Assembly: GCF_014268275.3 (NCBI RefSeq)
Contig: NZ_CP077084.1
Location: 2,728,001-2,792,000 of the forward strand
DNA length: 64,000 bases
Direction of reading: 5' to 3'
Origin: Pseudomonas tritici
GTDB taxonomy: Bacteria > Pseudomonadota > Gammaproteobacteria > Pseudomonadales > Pseudomonadaceae
Under the pieces are notes generated by a model. It did no database searches and was not told the origin of the DNA. It was given only the letters and a program-made list of their open reading frames with translations. Made by a program: the position numbers and the translations under genes. Below are positions 35,852-47,500 of this stretch, piece by piece; positions within the stretch are counted from its first letter, which is position 1; every line of letters begins with the position of its first letter.

Positions 35852-36422
35852 GGTACAGGCCTCGCAGCAACAGCTCCAGGCCCTGCAAGCCCTGCTCCAG
35901 TCGCTCGCCGGGGTGTTCATCGCGGGCGATCCATAGGGCGGTGTTGACCAGGCTGCCATTGATCAATTGCGCCAGCGCGACGCTCGGGGCCTGGTGGATG
36001 AGACCGGCCTGCATCAGGGCCTCCAGCAGTTGGCGCAATGATTCAACACACTGTTGCTGAGAGCCGGTATCACCCAATACGGCCGGCGCATCCTGCAACA
36101 CAATGCGCTGTATTTCATTCTCCTGAGCCATGCGCAAGTAGGCGCGGCAGCGTTCGCAAAAACCACTCCAGGGGTCTGCGGCCTCATCCGAAATGCGCTG
36201 CAAGCTGGCGTCCATCTCGCTGTCGAGTTGGGCAACTACCGCAGCCAAGAGCCCTTTTTTGTCACCAAAGTGGTGGTACAACGCACCGCGGGTCAGGCCA
36301 GCACGGGCGGTGAAATCATCCATCGAAGTGTTGGCATAACCTTGCAAGGCGAAGGCCTGGCGCGCGCTGGCGATCAGCCGGGCGCGGGTGTCTTCGATCA
36401 TTTCAGCACGGGCTCGGCTCAT
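35835..36422 (-). CDS. TetR-family repressor
   Basis: This 195-aa regulator has a TetR HTH at about residues 8-55 (ARLIASARQAFALQGYANTS, AGLTRGALYHHFGDKKGL). The rest is the helical ligand-binding domain with a TtgR/AcrR-like pattern. ATG 36422 is chosen over 36458 because the latter adds a non-family extension that would run into an operator. It is divergent from the MFS gene, and two perfect palindromes lie between them. Confidence 0.85.
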   Translation of the reverse strand: MSRARAEMIEDTRARLIASARQAFALQGYANTSMDDFTARAGLTRGALYHHFGDKKGLLAAVVAQLDSEMDASLQRISDEAADPWSGFCERCRAYLRMAQENEIQRIVLQDAPAVLGDTGSQQQCVESLRQLLEALMQAGLIHQAPSVALAQLINGSLVNTALWIARDEHPGERLEQGLQGLELLLRGLYLTPAA

Positions 36423-36454
36423 GGTAGGACTCACAATGGGCAAGTGAAAGATTG

Positions 36455-36471
36455 ACATACGCTGCGTATGT
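36455..36471. promoter_or_regulatory. TetR operator, copy 1
   Basis: ACATACGCTGCGTATGT is a perfect 7+7 palindrome with a 3-base centre. It lies between the TetR and MFS genes, 33 bp from the TetR start. The same half-sites recur in copy 2, which supports a shared binding protein. Confidence 0.85.
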
Positions 36472-36486
36472 TACGCATGATTTGAC

Positions 36487-36503
36487 ACATACGCACCGTA
36501 TGT
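36487..36503. promoter_or_regulatory. TetR operator, copy 2
   Basis: ACATACGCACCGTATGT has the same ACATACG/CGTATGT half-sites as copy 1 and a different 3-base centre. The centres of the two copies are 32 bp apart, about three helical turns, so two TetR dimers would bind the same DNA face. This copy lies 60 bp before the MFS start. Confidence 0.85.
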
Positions 36504-36563
36504 ATTTTGCCTTGAGCCTTGCAGATAGCAAGTTCCAGGGCAATCAGGAAGAGGTCAAGCAGG

Positions 36564-37736
36564 ATGGCAAACCCTTACGCCGAGTTGTTCCAGGTCCCTG
36601 GCGCCCGAGCTTTTGTGCTGGCGGGTATGCTGGCGCGCATGCCGATATCGATGACAGGCATTGGCTTGATCACCATGCTCTCGCAGGTGCATGGCGGGTA
36701 TGGTCTGGCGGGCTCGGTGGCGGCGGTATTTGCCTTGGCCACGGCATTTTGCGCGCCGCAGGTGTCCAGGCTGGTGGACCGCCATAGCCAAGGGCGAGTA
36801 CTGCCGATTGCCGCGCTGATCGGCGGCGGGGCGCTGCTGTTGTTGCTGCTGTGCACCCGCTTGCAGGCGCCGAACTGGATGCTGTTCCTGTTTGCCGCCT
36901 TGGCCGGGTGCATGCCAAACATGTCGGCCATGGTGCGGGCGCGGTGGACCGAGTTGTACCGCGGCCAGCCCAAGCTGCAAACCGCCTTTGCCCTGGAGTC
37001 GGTGCTGGATGAGGTGTGCTTCATCGTCGGCCCGCCGATTTCGGTGGGCCTGAGCGTGGTGCTGTTCCCGGAAGCGGGTCCGTTGGTGGCGGCGCTGTTG
37101 TTGGCGGTGGGCGTCACGACCTTTGTGTTGCAACGCGAGACAGAACCCCCTGTGCATGAGCATCAGGACCATCACGGCCGTTGGCTGATCGCTTCCCCCT
37201 CCGTGTTGATCCTGATGATCCTGCTGCTGGCCATGGGCGTGATCGTTGGCGTGGTGGATGTGGTCAGCGTCGCCTTTGCCCAGCATCAGGGCCAGCCGGC
37301 GGCGGCGAGCATTGTGCTGTCGGTATACGCCATTGGCTCGTGCCTGGCAGGGCTGGCGTTTGGCACCCTTAAACTCAAGGCCCCGTTGCCCCGGCAGTTC
37401 CTGTTCTGTGGCGTGGCTACGGCGTTGACCACCTTGCCATTGCTGCTGGTGACCAACATTCCTGGGCTTGCGGTGGCGATCTTTATTTCCGGGCTGTTCT
37501 TCGCTCCGACCCTGATCGTGGCCATGGCCCTGGTAGAGCAGATCGTGCCCGTCAGTCGCCTGACCGAAGGCATGACCTGGCTGATCACCGGCCTCAGCAT
37601 TGGCGTGGCCATCGGCGCCGCCAGTTCCGGTTGGATGATCGACCACTTTGGCGCCACCAGCGGGTTCTGGGTCGCATTGGTGGCGGGGGCGGTGGTGCTG
37701 GGTTCCGCGGTGTTGGGGTCTCGGCGATTGGGGTAA
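36564..37736 (+). CDS. MFS transporter
   Basis: This is a 390-aa protein with about 12 transmembrane helices. ATG 36564 (MANPYAELFQVPGARAFV) is chosen over an in-frame start at 36519, which would add a basic, non-hydrophobic extension. The central loop carries a His-rich HEHQDHHGRW segment at about residues 194-203. A sugar/drug efflux role is likely, given the TetR repressor and double operator upstream. It ends directly against the converging HicB gene. Confidence 0.83.
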   Translation: MANPYAELFQVPGARAFVLAGMLARMPISMTGIGLITMLSQVHGGYGLAGSVAAVFALATAFCAPQVSRLVDRHSQGRVLPIAALIGGGALLLLLLCTRLQAPNWMLFLFAALAGCMPNMSAMVRARWTELYRGQPKLQTAFALESVLDEVCFIVGPPISVGLSVVLFPEAGPLVAALLLAVGVTTFVLQRETEPPVHEHQDHHGRWLIASPSVLILMILLLAMGVIVGVVDVVSVAFAQHQGQPAAASIVLSVYAIGSCLAGLAFGTLKLKAPLPRQFLFCGVATALTTLPLLLVTNIPGLAVAIFISGLFFAPTLIVAMALVEQIVPVSRLTEGMTWLITGLSIGVAIGAASSGWMIDHFGATSGFWVALVAGAVVLGSAVLGSRRLG

Positions 37737-38102
37737 TCAGCCAAGCGCCGGGCAAGTATCTGCACTGTGATGCTGTAAAAATTCATTCAGTGCCTGGCGT
37801 GTCAGGTCATTGAGCGTCACTTTCTTGCGAGTCGCCGCCAGGGCCGCCGCCAAGTGCAGGTCATGGCCGACCCGGACATTAAAGGAGCCTTTGCAAGGCT
37901 TCTCCGGTGTATGCCCAAGGGTCTGGCAGGTGGTGAGATAGTCGTCCACTGCCTCACGAAATGCGGCGTCCAACTCGGCGACGGTTTTGCCTTCGTAGCT
38001 CACCAACGCCTTGATGAACAGAATCTTGCCGAACAGGCAGTTGTCTTCGAGGCTGGCTTCAATAGAGCCGATGTAGCCTTTGTGTTTCAGTTGGTTGTTC
38101 AC
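37737..38102 (-). CDS. hicB: HicB-family antitoxin
   Basis: This is a 121-aa antitoxin with the HicB fold: a degenerate RNase-H-like N-terminal half (YIGSIEASLEDNCLFGKILF, YEGKTVAELDAAFREAVDDYL) and a C-terminal ribbon-helix-helix (LAAALAATRKKVTLNDLTRQAL). It starts at a GTG overlapping the HicA stop by 4 bp. It should neutralise the HicA RNase and autoregulate. Confidence 0.88.
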   Translation of the reverse strand: MNNQLKHKGYIGSIEASLEDNCLFGKILFIKALVSYEGKTVAELDAAFREAVDDYLTTCQTLGHTPEKPCKGSFNVRVGHDLHLAAALAATRKKVTLNDLTRQALNEFLQHHSADTCPALG

Positions 38103-38350
38103 TGAATCAGTTCTCCTGATTTCAATTGCTCGATGATCTGGCGCCGAATGTAGTGTTTCAGTTCGTTACCAGGGTGAGGCTTGTGCAAGGTGATCATTGC
38201 ACTGGGGTCACCGATGTCGAATTTGACGCGGCTTCCAGCCCCTTCAATCTGTGTGTAGCCGAGCCGACGCAGCAGCGTGACGAGTTCGGGCCAGGTAAAT
38301 GCCATGTGCTCGTTGAGCAGTTTGGCGAGCAGCTTTTCATTTTTGGACAC
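38099..38350 (-). CDS. hicA: HicA-family mRNA interferase toxin
   Basis: This 83-aa protein uses a GTG start behind AGGGAA. It has the dsRNA-binding-like HicA fold: FTWPELVTLLRRLGYTQIEGAGSR..., with the catalytic His in ITLHKPHPG near residue 56. The toxin-first order with a 4-bp GTGA overlap to hicB is normal. The gene lies 210 bp before the first NRPS gene, on the opposite strand. Confidence 0.88.
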   Translation of the reverse strand: MSKNEKLLAKLLNEHMAFTWPELVTLLRRLGYTQIEGAGSRVKFDIGDPSAMITLHKPHPGNELKHYIRRQIIEQLKSGELIQ

Positions 38351-38480
38351 GGCGTTCCCTGCGTGTAACTAAATGTAGTTGCAAAAAGTGGGGTCCGTCA
38401 ATGCTAGCTCGGGTTCGTGTGGTCTTCCTGAGATTGATGTAACCCCTGATGACACCTCGCGCCACGCCGCCCATCCCCCG

Positions 38481-38504
38481 CTAATTTTTCCCTCTCCGGT
38501 TCGT
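38481..38504 (+). promoter_or_regulatory. Possible PvdS-type iron-starvation promoter of the NRPS operon
   Basis: CTAATTT and a downstream CGTT resemble the PvdS-dependent box (TAAAT-N16/17-CGT). Here it is TAATT-N15-CGT, so one base differs and the spacing is short. It lies 56 bp before the first NRPS ATG, a sensible distance. A second candidate (CTAAAT at 38369) has a 21-base spacing to CGT and was not preferred. Confidence 0.35.
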
Positions 38505-38559
38505 TTTATAGGGACGACGTGCCTTTGTGCTTCCTGCCTATTGCTCCGGACTCCAAGAA

Positions 38560-41500
38560 ATGAATGCTGAAGACTCCTTGAAACTTGCTCGCCGGTTTAT
38601 CGGGTTGCCCCTGGAAAAGCGCCAATTGTTCCTGCAGGCCTTGCAGAAAGAAGGCGTGGATTTTTCCCGGTTTCCGATTCCGGCAGGGGTGGCAGTGGAG
38701 GATCGCCAGGCGCCGTCCTACGCGCAGCAGCGCATGTGGTTTCTATGGCAATTGGATCCCGCCAGCGGCGCCTACAACCTGCCGGGTGCGGTGCGTCTGA
38801 CGGGCGCGTTGAACCTGGGCGCACTTGAGCAGGCATTCGCCAGCTTGGTCGCGCGCCACGAAACATTGCGCACGGTGTTCCAGCGCCAGGCTGATGAGCG
38901 CCTGTTGCAGGTGGCGGCGCAAACGTCGTTAAGCGTCGAGCAACTCGATCTGAGCAATCTGGCCCACGCTGAGCGCGAACAGGCCGTCAACGAAGCGGCG
39001 ACCCGTCAATCGCTGCTGCCGTTCGACCTGGAAAACGGCCCGCTGCTGCGCATGCAATTGCTCAAGCTCGATGCCCAGGAACACGTATTGCTGTTGACCT
39101 TGCACCACATCGTTTCTGACGGCTGGTCGATGAACGTGCTGATCGATGAGTTCATCCGCTGCTACGACGCCCATGAGCGTGATGAAACCCCGCAATTGCC
39201 GGCCTTGCCGATCCAGTACAGCGACTACGCCCTGTGGCAACGCCGCTGGCTGGAGGCCGGCGAACAGGCTCGCCAACTGGACTACTGGCAGGCGCGCCTG
39301 GGCGATGAGCATCCGGTGCTGGAACTGCCCACGGACCGCCCGCGCCCGGCCATGCCGAGCTACCAAGGCACGCGCTATAACTTCGCAATCGGCCCGCAGT
39401 TGGCGACACAACTGCGCACTTGCGCACAAAAACACAACGTCACCCTGTTCATGCTGTTGCTCGGTGCTTTCAACGTGCTCCTGCATCGCTACACCGGGCA
39501 AGGCGACATCCGCGTTGGCGTGCCCATTGCCAACCGCAACCGGACTGAAGTCGAAGGGTTGATCGGCTTTTTCGTCAACACCCAAGTCTTGCGCACCGAA
39601 TTGACCGGGCAAACCCGCATCAATGAACTGCTGCAAGGCATCAAAGAGCATGCCTTGGGTGCGCAGGCCCATCAGGATCTGCCGTTCGAGCGTCTGGTAG
39701 AAGCCCTCAAGGTCGAGCGCAGCCTGAGCCATACGCCGCTGTTCCAAGTGATGTACAACCACCAGCCGGTGGTCGCCGACATCGCAAGCGTCAGCACCGC
39801 CTCCGGCCTGGAGCTGGCGCTGGTGGAATGGCAAGGCCGCACCACCCAGTTCGACCTGACCCTCGATACCTATGAAAAGTCCGGCACACTGCACGCCGCG
39901 CTGACCTACGCCAATGACCTGTTCGACGCGTCGTCTATCCAGCGCATGGCCGCGCACTGGATCAGCCTGTTGCAGTCCATGGTGGGCGACGGTGAGCAGC
40001 GCATCGGTGAATTGCCGATGCTGGCCGCGCATGAACAGCAGGTGTTGATCCAAACCTGGAACCGGACCGACGAGGCATATCCGACTGAGCGCGGCATTCA
40101 TCACCTGATCGAAGACCAGGTACGGGCCACGCCCGATGCGCCGGCGCTGGTGTTTGGCGCTGCCACGCTGACTTACGCTCAGTTGGATGCGCGTGCAAAC
40201 CAACTGGCGCATGCCCTGCGCGCGAAGGGCGTTGGCCCCGACGCCCTGGTGGGGATTTGCGTCGAGCGTTCCATCGAAATGGTGGTCGGTCTGCTGGCGA
40301 TTCTCAAGGCGGGTGGCGCCTACCTCCCGCTGGACCCCGAATACCCCCCGGAACGCCTGGCCTACATGGTCGAGGACAGCGGCATCCAGTTGTTGCTCAG
40401 CCAGCGTAGCCTGTTGCCGTTGCTGCCTGCCGATGGCATTCAGGTGATTGCCCTGGACCAGCCCGCCGGCTGGCTCGATGGCTACCGTACTGAATCGCCA
40501 AACGTCAGCCTGCACGCGTTGAACCTGGCCTACGTGATCTACACCTCCGGCTCCACTGGCAAGCCCAAGGGCGCCGGCAACAGCCATCGTGCGCTGGTCA
40601 ATAGGCTGTGCTGGATGCAGCAGGCCTATGGCTTGGACGCCAGCGATGCGGTCCTGCAGAAAACGCCTTTCAGCTTCGACGTCTCGGTGTGGGAATTCTT
40701 CTGGCCGCTGATGACCGGTGCACGCCTGGTAGTCGCAATGCCGGGCGAACACCGCGAGCCGGCTCGTCTGATCGAGACCATCAGGCAACACCGCATCACT
40801 ACGCTGCACTTCGTGCCGTCGATGCTCCAAGCGTTTATCCATGAGCCAGGTGTGCAGTCTTGCATCAGCCTGCAACGTATCGTCTGCAGCGGCGAAGCCT
40901 TGCCACTGGACGCGCAGTTGCACGTGTTCGCCAAATTGCCCCAGGCCGGGTTGTTCAATCTCTACGGCCCGACCGAAGCGGCCATCGACGTTACCCACTG
41001 GACCTGCGTCGACGAAGGCGCCGACAGCGTGCCCATTGGTCGGCCCATCGCCAACCTCGGCACCTATGTGCTCGACGCCCAGCTCAACCCTGTTCCCACG
41101 GGCGTCAGCGGCGAGCTGTACCTGGGCGGCACTGGCCTGGCGCGCAGTTACCATCGGCGGCCGGCGCTCACCGCCGAGCGTTTTGTGCCGAGCCCCTTCG
41201 GTGAAGGCGCACGCCTTTACCGCACCGGCGACCGCGTGCGCCAGCGGGCCGACGGGGTAATCGAATACCTTGGCCGCCTCGATCACCAGGTCAAGTTGCG
41301 CGGCCTGCGGATCGAGCTGGGTGAAATCGAGGCGCGCCTTATGCAGCACCCATCGGTGCGTGAAGCCGTCGTGCTGGTGCAGGGCGGCAAGCAGTTGGTG
41401 GCCTATCTAGTGTTGGAAGGCGCAGCGCCGCGCGACCTCAAGGCCTGGTTGCTCAGCAGCCTGCCGGAATACATGGTGCCCACCCACATGGTGCCCCTGG

Positions 41501-44500
41501 ACAAGTTGCCGGTGACTGCCAACGGCAAGCTTGACCGCAAAGCCTTGCCATTGCCGGACGCCACCCCACAGCAGGCCTATGTCGCGCCGGAAAATGACCT
41601 GCAAAAAGCCTTGGCGGCGATCTGGAGTGATGTGCTTGGCACGCCGCAGATCGGCCTGGAAGACAATTTCTTCGAACTGGGCGGCGACTCGATCATCTCC
41701 ATCCAGGTGGTCAGCCGTGCGCGCCAGGCGGGCATACGCCTCAGCCCGCGGGATTTGTTCCAATACCAGAGCGTGCGCAGCCTGGCGCTGGTGGCCGCCT
41801 TTGAGCAGGCAACCGTTATCGAACAAGGGCCAGTCACCGGCGAGGTGATCCTCACTCCTGTGCAGCACAGCTTCTTCGAGCAGGCGATCCCGGCGCGTGA
41901 GCATTGGAACCAGTCATTGCTGCTGACCCCGCGCGAAACCCTGGAGCCCGCGCGCCTTGCAGCAGCCTTGACCCAGTTGATCAACCACCACGACGCCCTG
42001 CGCCTGCGCTTTGTGCAACAGGCCGAAGGCTGGCAGCAAACCCATGCCGAGCCGGTGACAACCCCCGAGTTGTGGCAAGCCAACGTCGCTGACGACGCCG
42101 AGTTGGCCGCACTTTGCGATAGCGCCCAGCGCAGTCTCAATCTTGAACACGGACCACTGGTACGCGCGGTCCTGGTCGCGATGGCCGATGGTACCCAGCG
42201 CCTGCTGCTGATGATCCATCACCTAGTGGTGGATGGCGTGTCGTGGCGCATCCTGCTTGAAGATTTGCAACAGGCTTACCGCAACGCCGCACTGCCGCCC
42301 AAGACCAGCGCCTACCAGCGGTGGGCGCAGCAATTGCAGGCCCATGCGCAGACGCTGGACGACCAACTGCCGTATTGGCAGGCACAGACTGCGAGCGCCG
42401 ACTTGCCGTGCGACAACCCTCAGGGTGGCCTGCAGAACCGTCTGGGCAGCAAGCTGGAAATCCGCCTCAGTGCCGATTACACACGCCAACTCCTGCAAGA
42501 CGCCCCGGCGGCCTATCGCACCCAGGTCAACGACCTGTTGCTGACCGCACTGGCGCGCGTCATCAGCCGTTGGAGCGAGCAACCCGCCGCACTGATCCAA
42601 CTGGAAGGGCATGGCCGCGAAGACCTGTTCGACACAGTCGACCTGAGCCGCACGGTTGGCTGGTTCACCAGCTTATTTCCCGTACGCCTGCAAGCCGACG
42701 GCGAACTGTCGAGTGCGATCAAGTCGGTGAAGGAGCAGCTGCGCGCCGTGCCGCACAAAGGAATCGGCTACGGCCTGTTGCGCTACCTTGGCGCGCCTGA
42801 CGCCCGCGAGGCCTTGTCAGGCCTGGCCGCGCCGCGCATCACCTTCAACTACCTGGGCCAGTTCGACCGCCAGTTCAACGAATCGGCGCTGTTCGTTCCG
42901 GCGACCCAGGGCAGCGGCCAGGCCCAGGACCCTGAAGCGCCGTTGGCCAACTGGCTGACGGTGGAAGGGCAGGTGTACGGCGGTGAATTGGCCCTGCAGT
43001 GGGGCTTCAGCCGCGAGATGTTTGAGGTGTCGACCATTCAGCGCCTGGTGGATGACTACCAGCAGGAGCTGCTGGCGCTGATCGAACATTGCGTCGACCC
43101 GCAACAGGGCGGCCTGACCCCCGCCGACGTGCCGTTGACCCGCCTGACCCAGCCACAGTTGGACGATTTGGCCTTGCCATGCCGGGGCGTGCAGGACCTG
43201 TATCCGCTGTCGCCCATGCAACAAGGCATGCTGTTTCACAGCCTGTACCAGCAGGGGCAGGACGACATTTACGTCAGCCAATTACGCGCTGATATCCAGG
43301 GCCTGGATGTGCCACGTTTCCAACGTGCCTGGGCGCAGGTGCTGGCGCGGCATGACATGCTGCGCACCGGGTTTGTCTGGCAGGACGCGCAGACGCAGCC
43401 GTTGCAAGCGGTCTACCGCGATGCCGTGTTGCCGTTCGCCGAATACGACTGGCAGGCGCGCCCCGACCAGCAAGCGGCACTCGACGCATTGAGCGAGGCC
43501 ACACGGGCACAAGGGTTTGTGCTGGAACGGGCGCCGCTGCTGAGCCTGAAACTGGTGCGTACCGGTGCCGAGCGTTTTCATCTGATCTATACCAACCACC
43601 ACATCCTGCTGGACGGTTGGAGCCGTGCCCAGCTGTTTGGCGAAGTCTTGCAGCATTACGCCGGCCAGCCGTTGCCGGCGATCCAGGGGCATTACCGCGA
43701 CTATATCGCCTGGTTGCAGGCGCAGGATGTGGCGGCCAGCGAGGTGTTCTGGAAAAGCCAATTGGCGGCGCTGCAAACGCCGACGCGTCTGGCGCGTGGC
43801 GTATCGACGCATCCTTCGTCGAGCAAAGGCACGCTGCATCTGGCCCTCGATCAGGCGCAGACCGCGCAACTCAGGGCATTTGCCCTGGCGCACAAGGTCA
43901 CCCTCAATACCGTGGTTCAAGCCGCCTGGCTACTATTGCTGCAACGTCAGACCGGCCAGGACACGGTCGCCTTCGGCGCCACCGTTTCCGGTCGGCCAGC
44001 GGGGTTGCAGGGCATCGAGCAGCAGGTCGGCTTGTTTATTAACACCTTGCCGATCATCGCCACGCCCAGCCCGCAGCTGTGGGTCGGCGAATGGTTGCAG
44101 CAGTTGCAAGAACTGAACCTGAGCCTGCGCGAGCACGAACACACACCGCTGTTCGATATCCAGCGCTGGGCCGACACGGGCGGTACGGCATTATTCGACA
44201 CCCTCCTGGTCGTTGAAAACTACCCGGTCTCTGCGGCATTGGCACAGGGCGCGCCGGCCGGGCTGGCGTTCAGCAACGTGCAAAATATCGAGCAGACGCA
44301 CTATGCATTAACCGTGCTGTTGGGTGCAGGTGCAGCGCTGGAATTCGAATTCAGCTTCGATACAGAACTGTTCGGCGAGGGCGAGATTCGCCAACTGGCC
44401 GAGTACTACCAGCACCTGCTGCACAGTTTGAGCGGTGCGGCCGAGCAACGCCTGGGCGATCTACCGACCCTGGCGGACGCTGTGCGCCAACACGTGGTCT

Positions 44501-47500
44501 ACGACTGGAATGCCACTGCGCGCGATTACCCGTTGCACCGCAGCGTGCATCAGTTGATCGAAGAGCAGGCCGCGCGCACGCCGGATGCACCTGCGCTGGT
44601 CTTCGCGCAGCAGCGTTTGAATTATGCGCAGTTGAACCGCCGCGCCAATCGCCTGGCCCATCGCTTGATCGAAGCGGGGGTGGGCCCGGACGTGTTGGTG
44701 GGCCTGGCTGTGGAACGCTCTATCGACATGGTGGTGGGCTTGCTCGCCGTCCTCAAGGCCGGTGGCGCCTATGTGCCGCTGGACCCGGAATACCCGCGTG
44801 AGCGCCTGGCCTACATGCTCGACGACAGCGGCGTAAAGTTGCTGTTGACCCAGGCCCATCTGCTTGAGCAATTGCCGCTTCCGCCCGGTGTCGAGAGCCT
44901 GGTACTGAGTGACGCGGGGTTCGACGCTTACAGCGAAGCCAATCCAGACGTTGCACTGGATGGCGAAAACCTCGCCTATGTGATCTACACCTCAGGCTCC
45001 ACCGGGCAACCCAAAGGCGCCGGTAATCGGCACTCGGCATTGGCCAACCGCTTGCAATGGATGCAGGAAGCCTATGCACTGGACGCCAGCGACAGCGTGT
45101 TGCAAAAGACCCCGTTCAGCTTTGACGTGTCGGTGTGGGAGTTTTTCTGGCCGTTGATGACCGGCGCGCGCCTGGTGGTCGCGGCGCCTGGCGATCACCG
45201 TGATCCGGCCAGGCTGATCCACCTGATCAATCAAGCGCAAGTCACCACGCTGCACTTTGTCCCGTCGATGTTGCAGGCGTTCCTGCAGGATCCGACGGTA
45301 TCGAGCTGCCAGTGCCTGCAACGCATCGTGTGCAGCGGCGAAGCGCTGCCGATTGATGCCCAGCAGCAAGTCTTCGCCAAGCTGCCCGAAGCCAGGCTCT
45401 TCAACCTGTACGGTCCGACCGAAGCGGCCATCGATGTGACCCACTGGACATGTGTCGATGAAGGCTGCGATGCGGTACCGATTGGACGCCCGATTGCCAA
45501 CCTCGGTTGCTACATCCTTGACAGCAACTTCGCGCCCGTCCCGGTCGGTGTGCTGGGCGAGCTGTACCTGGGCGGTATTGGCCTGGCCCGTGGTTATCAC
45601 CGTCGGCCGGCACTCACGGCCGAGCGCTTTATCGCGCACCCATTCGTCAAAGGCGAACGCCTGTACCGCACCGGCGACCTGGCACGCTACCGTGAAGACG
45701 GCGTGATCGAGTACGCCGGGCGTATCGACCATCAAGTCAAGCTGCGCGGCCAGCGCATCGAGCTGGGTGAAATCGAAGCGCGCCTGCTGGAACACGACTG
45801 GGTCCGCGAGACGGCGGTGTTGGCGGTAGGCGGCCAATCCTTGGTGGGCTATCTGGTGCTGCAAAACGCGGGTGATGATTGGCGCGATGTATTGAGCGCC
45901 CACCTGGCCCAGCACCTGCCGGACTACATGATACCGGCGCAGTGGATGCTGCTGGCACAGATGCCCCTGAGCCCGAATGGCAAGCTGGACCGCAAGGCGT
46001 TGCCTTCGGTCGACGTGCAAACCCGTGAATACGTGGCGCCGCACACTGAACTGGAACGCCGGGTCGCCGCCATTTGGGCCGAGGTATTGGGCGTGGAACA
46101 GGTCGGCCTGAATGACCATTTCTTTGAGCTGGGCGGACACTCCCTGTTAGCCACCCAAGCCATATCGCGCACTCGCCATGGTCTTGGCCTGGATGTCGGG
46201 TTGAAGGCACTGTTCGACCAGCCGGTCCTCGGTCGCTTCGTGGAGGCGTTGACTGACGCCAGGGTTGAAACCAGCCCGATAGCGCGGGCCGAGCGCAACC
46301 AGCCATTGGCGCTGTCCTACGCTCAGGAACGCCAGTGGTTCCTCTGGCAACTGGACCCGCACAGCGCGGCCTATCACGTGCCCAGCGCACTACGCCTCAA
46401 GGGGCAACTGGATCACATCACGTTGCAGCGCGCTTTCGACACCCTGGTCGCACGCCATGAAAGCCTGCGTACTCATTTGCAGCAGGATGCTGACCGTACG
46501 GTGCAAGTGGTCAGCCCTGAACTACGCATTGAAATCAGCTTGGCCGAAGCGAATGAGGCGAACCTGAAGGCGTTGGTAGAAGCCCGCATCACCCAGCCGT
46601 TCGACTTGCGCCAGGGCCCGCTGATGCGCGTCAGCCTGCTGCGCCTGGCCGCGGATGAGCATGTGCTGGTGCTGGTGCAGCACCACATCATTTCCGATGG
46701 CTGGTCGATGCAAGTGATGGTCGATGAATGGGTACAGCTCTACACCGCCTATAGCCAGGGGCAGCCGCTGCAACTGCCGGCGCTGCCGATCCAGTACGCC
46801 GACTACGCCGCGTGGCAACGCCAGTGGATGGAAGCGGGGGAGACCGCGCGTCAACTTGACTATTGGCGTGAACTGCTCGGCGGCGAACAACCGGTGCTTG
46901 AGCTGCCATTCGATCACCAGCGGCCCGCGGTGCCGACTCATCGCGGGGCACGGCTGAACATGCCATTGCCTGCGGCGCTGCTCGACAGCCTCAAGGCCCT
47001 GGCCCAGCGCGAAGGCGTGACGTTGTTCATGCTGTTGCTGGCGTCCTACCAGGCGTTGTTGCATCGCTACAGCGGCCAGCAGGATATTCGCGTGGGTGTG
47101 CCGATCGCCAACCGTAACCGGGTCGAAACCGAGCGGCTGATCGGTTTCTTCGTCAATACCCAGGTGCTCAAGGCCGATATCGACGGGCAGACCACCGTTG
47201 CCCAGTTGCTCGCTCAGGTCAAGCAGCGTGCGCTGCAAGCCCAGGCTCATCAGGACTTGCCGTTCGAGCAATTGGTGGAAGCGCTGCAACCGGAGCGCAG
47301 CCTGAGCTTGAGCCCGTTGTTCCAGGTCGCGTTCAACCACCATGTCAGCCTGGCGGGCGGGCATCTGCGGCGCCTGGAACAGCTGCAGATCAGTCCGGTC
47401 AGCTGGGATGAGGCGGTTGCGCAGTTTGACTTGACCCTCGATATCGAAGAGTCCCAGGACGCATTGCGCGCCTCGCTGAGCTACGCCACTGACCTGTTCG

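Noticed and set aside
38369..38398. CTAAAT ... CGT as a PvdS box
   Set aside because: Spacing between TAAAT and CGT is 21 bases, beyond the 16-17 expected.
38929..41349. Long minus-strand open frames antisense to the NRPS genes (up to about 800 codons), also at 51454-53064, 53068-54774 and 57317-59272
   Set aside because: They mirror the repeated A and C domains on the plus strand and show the same His/Val/Gln-rich shadow composition; no independent support.
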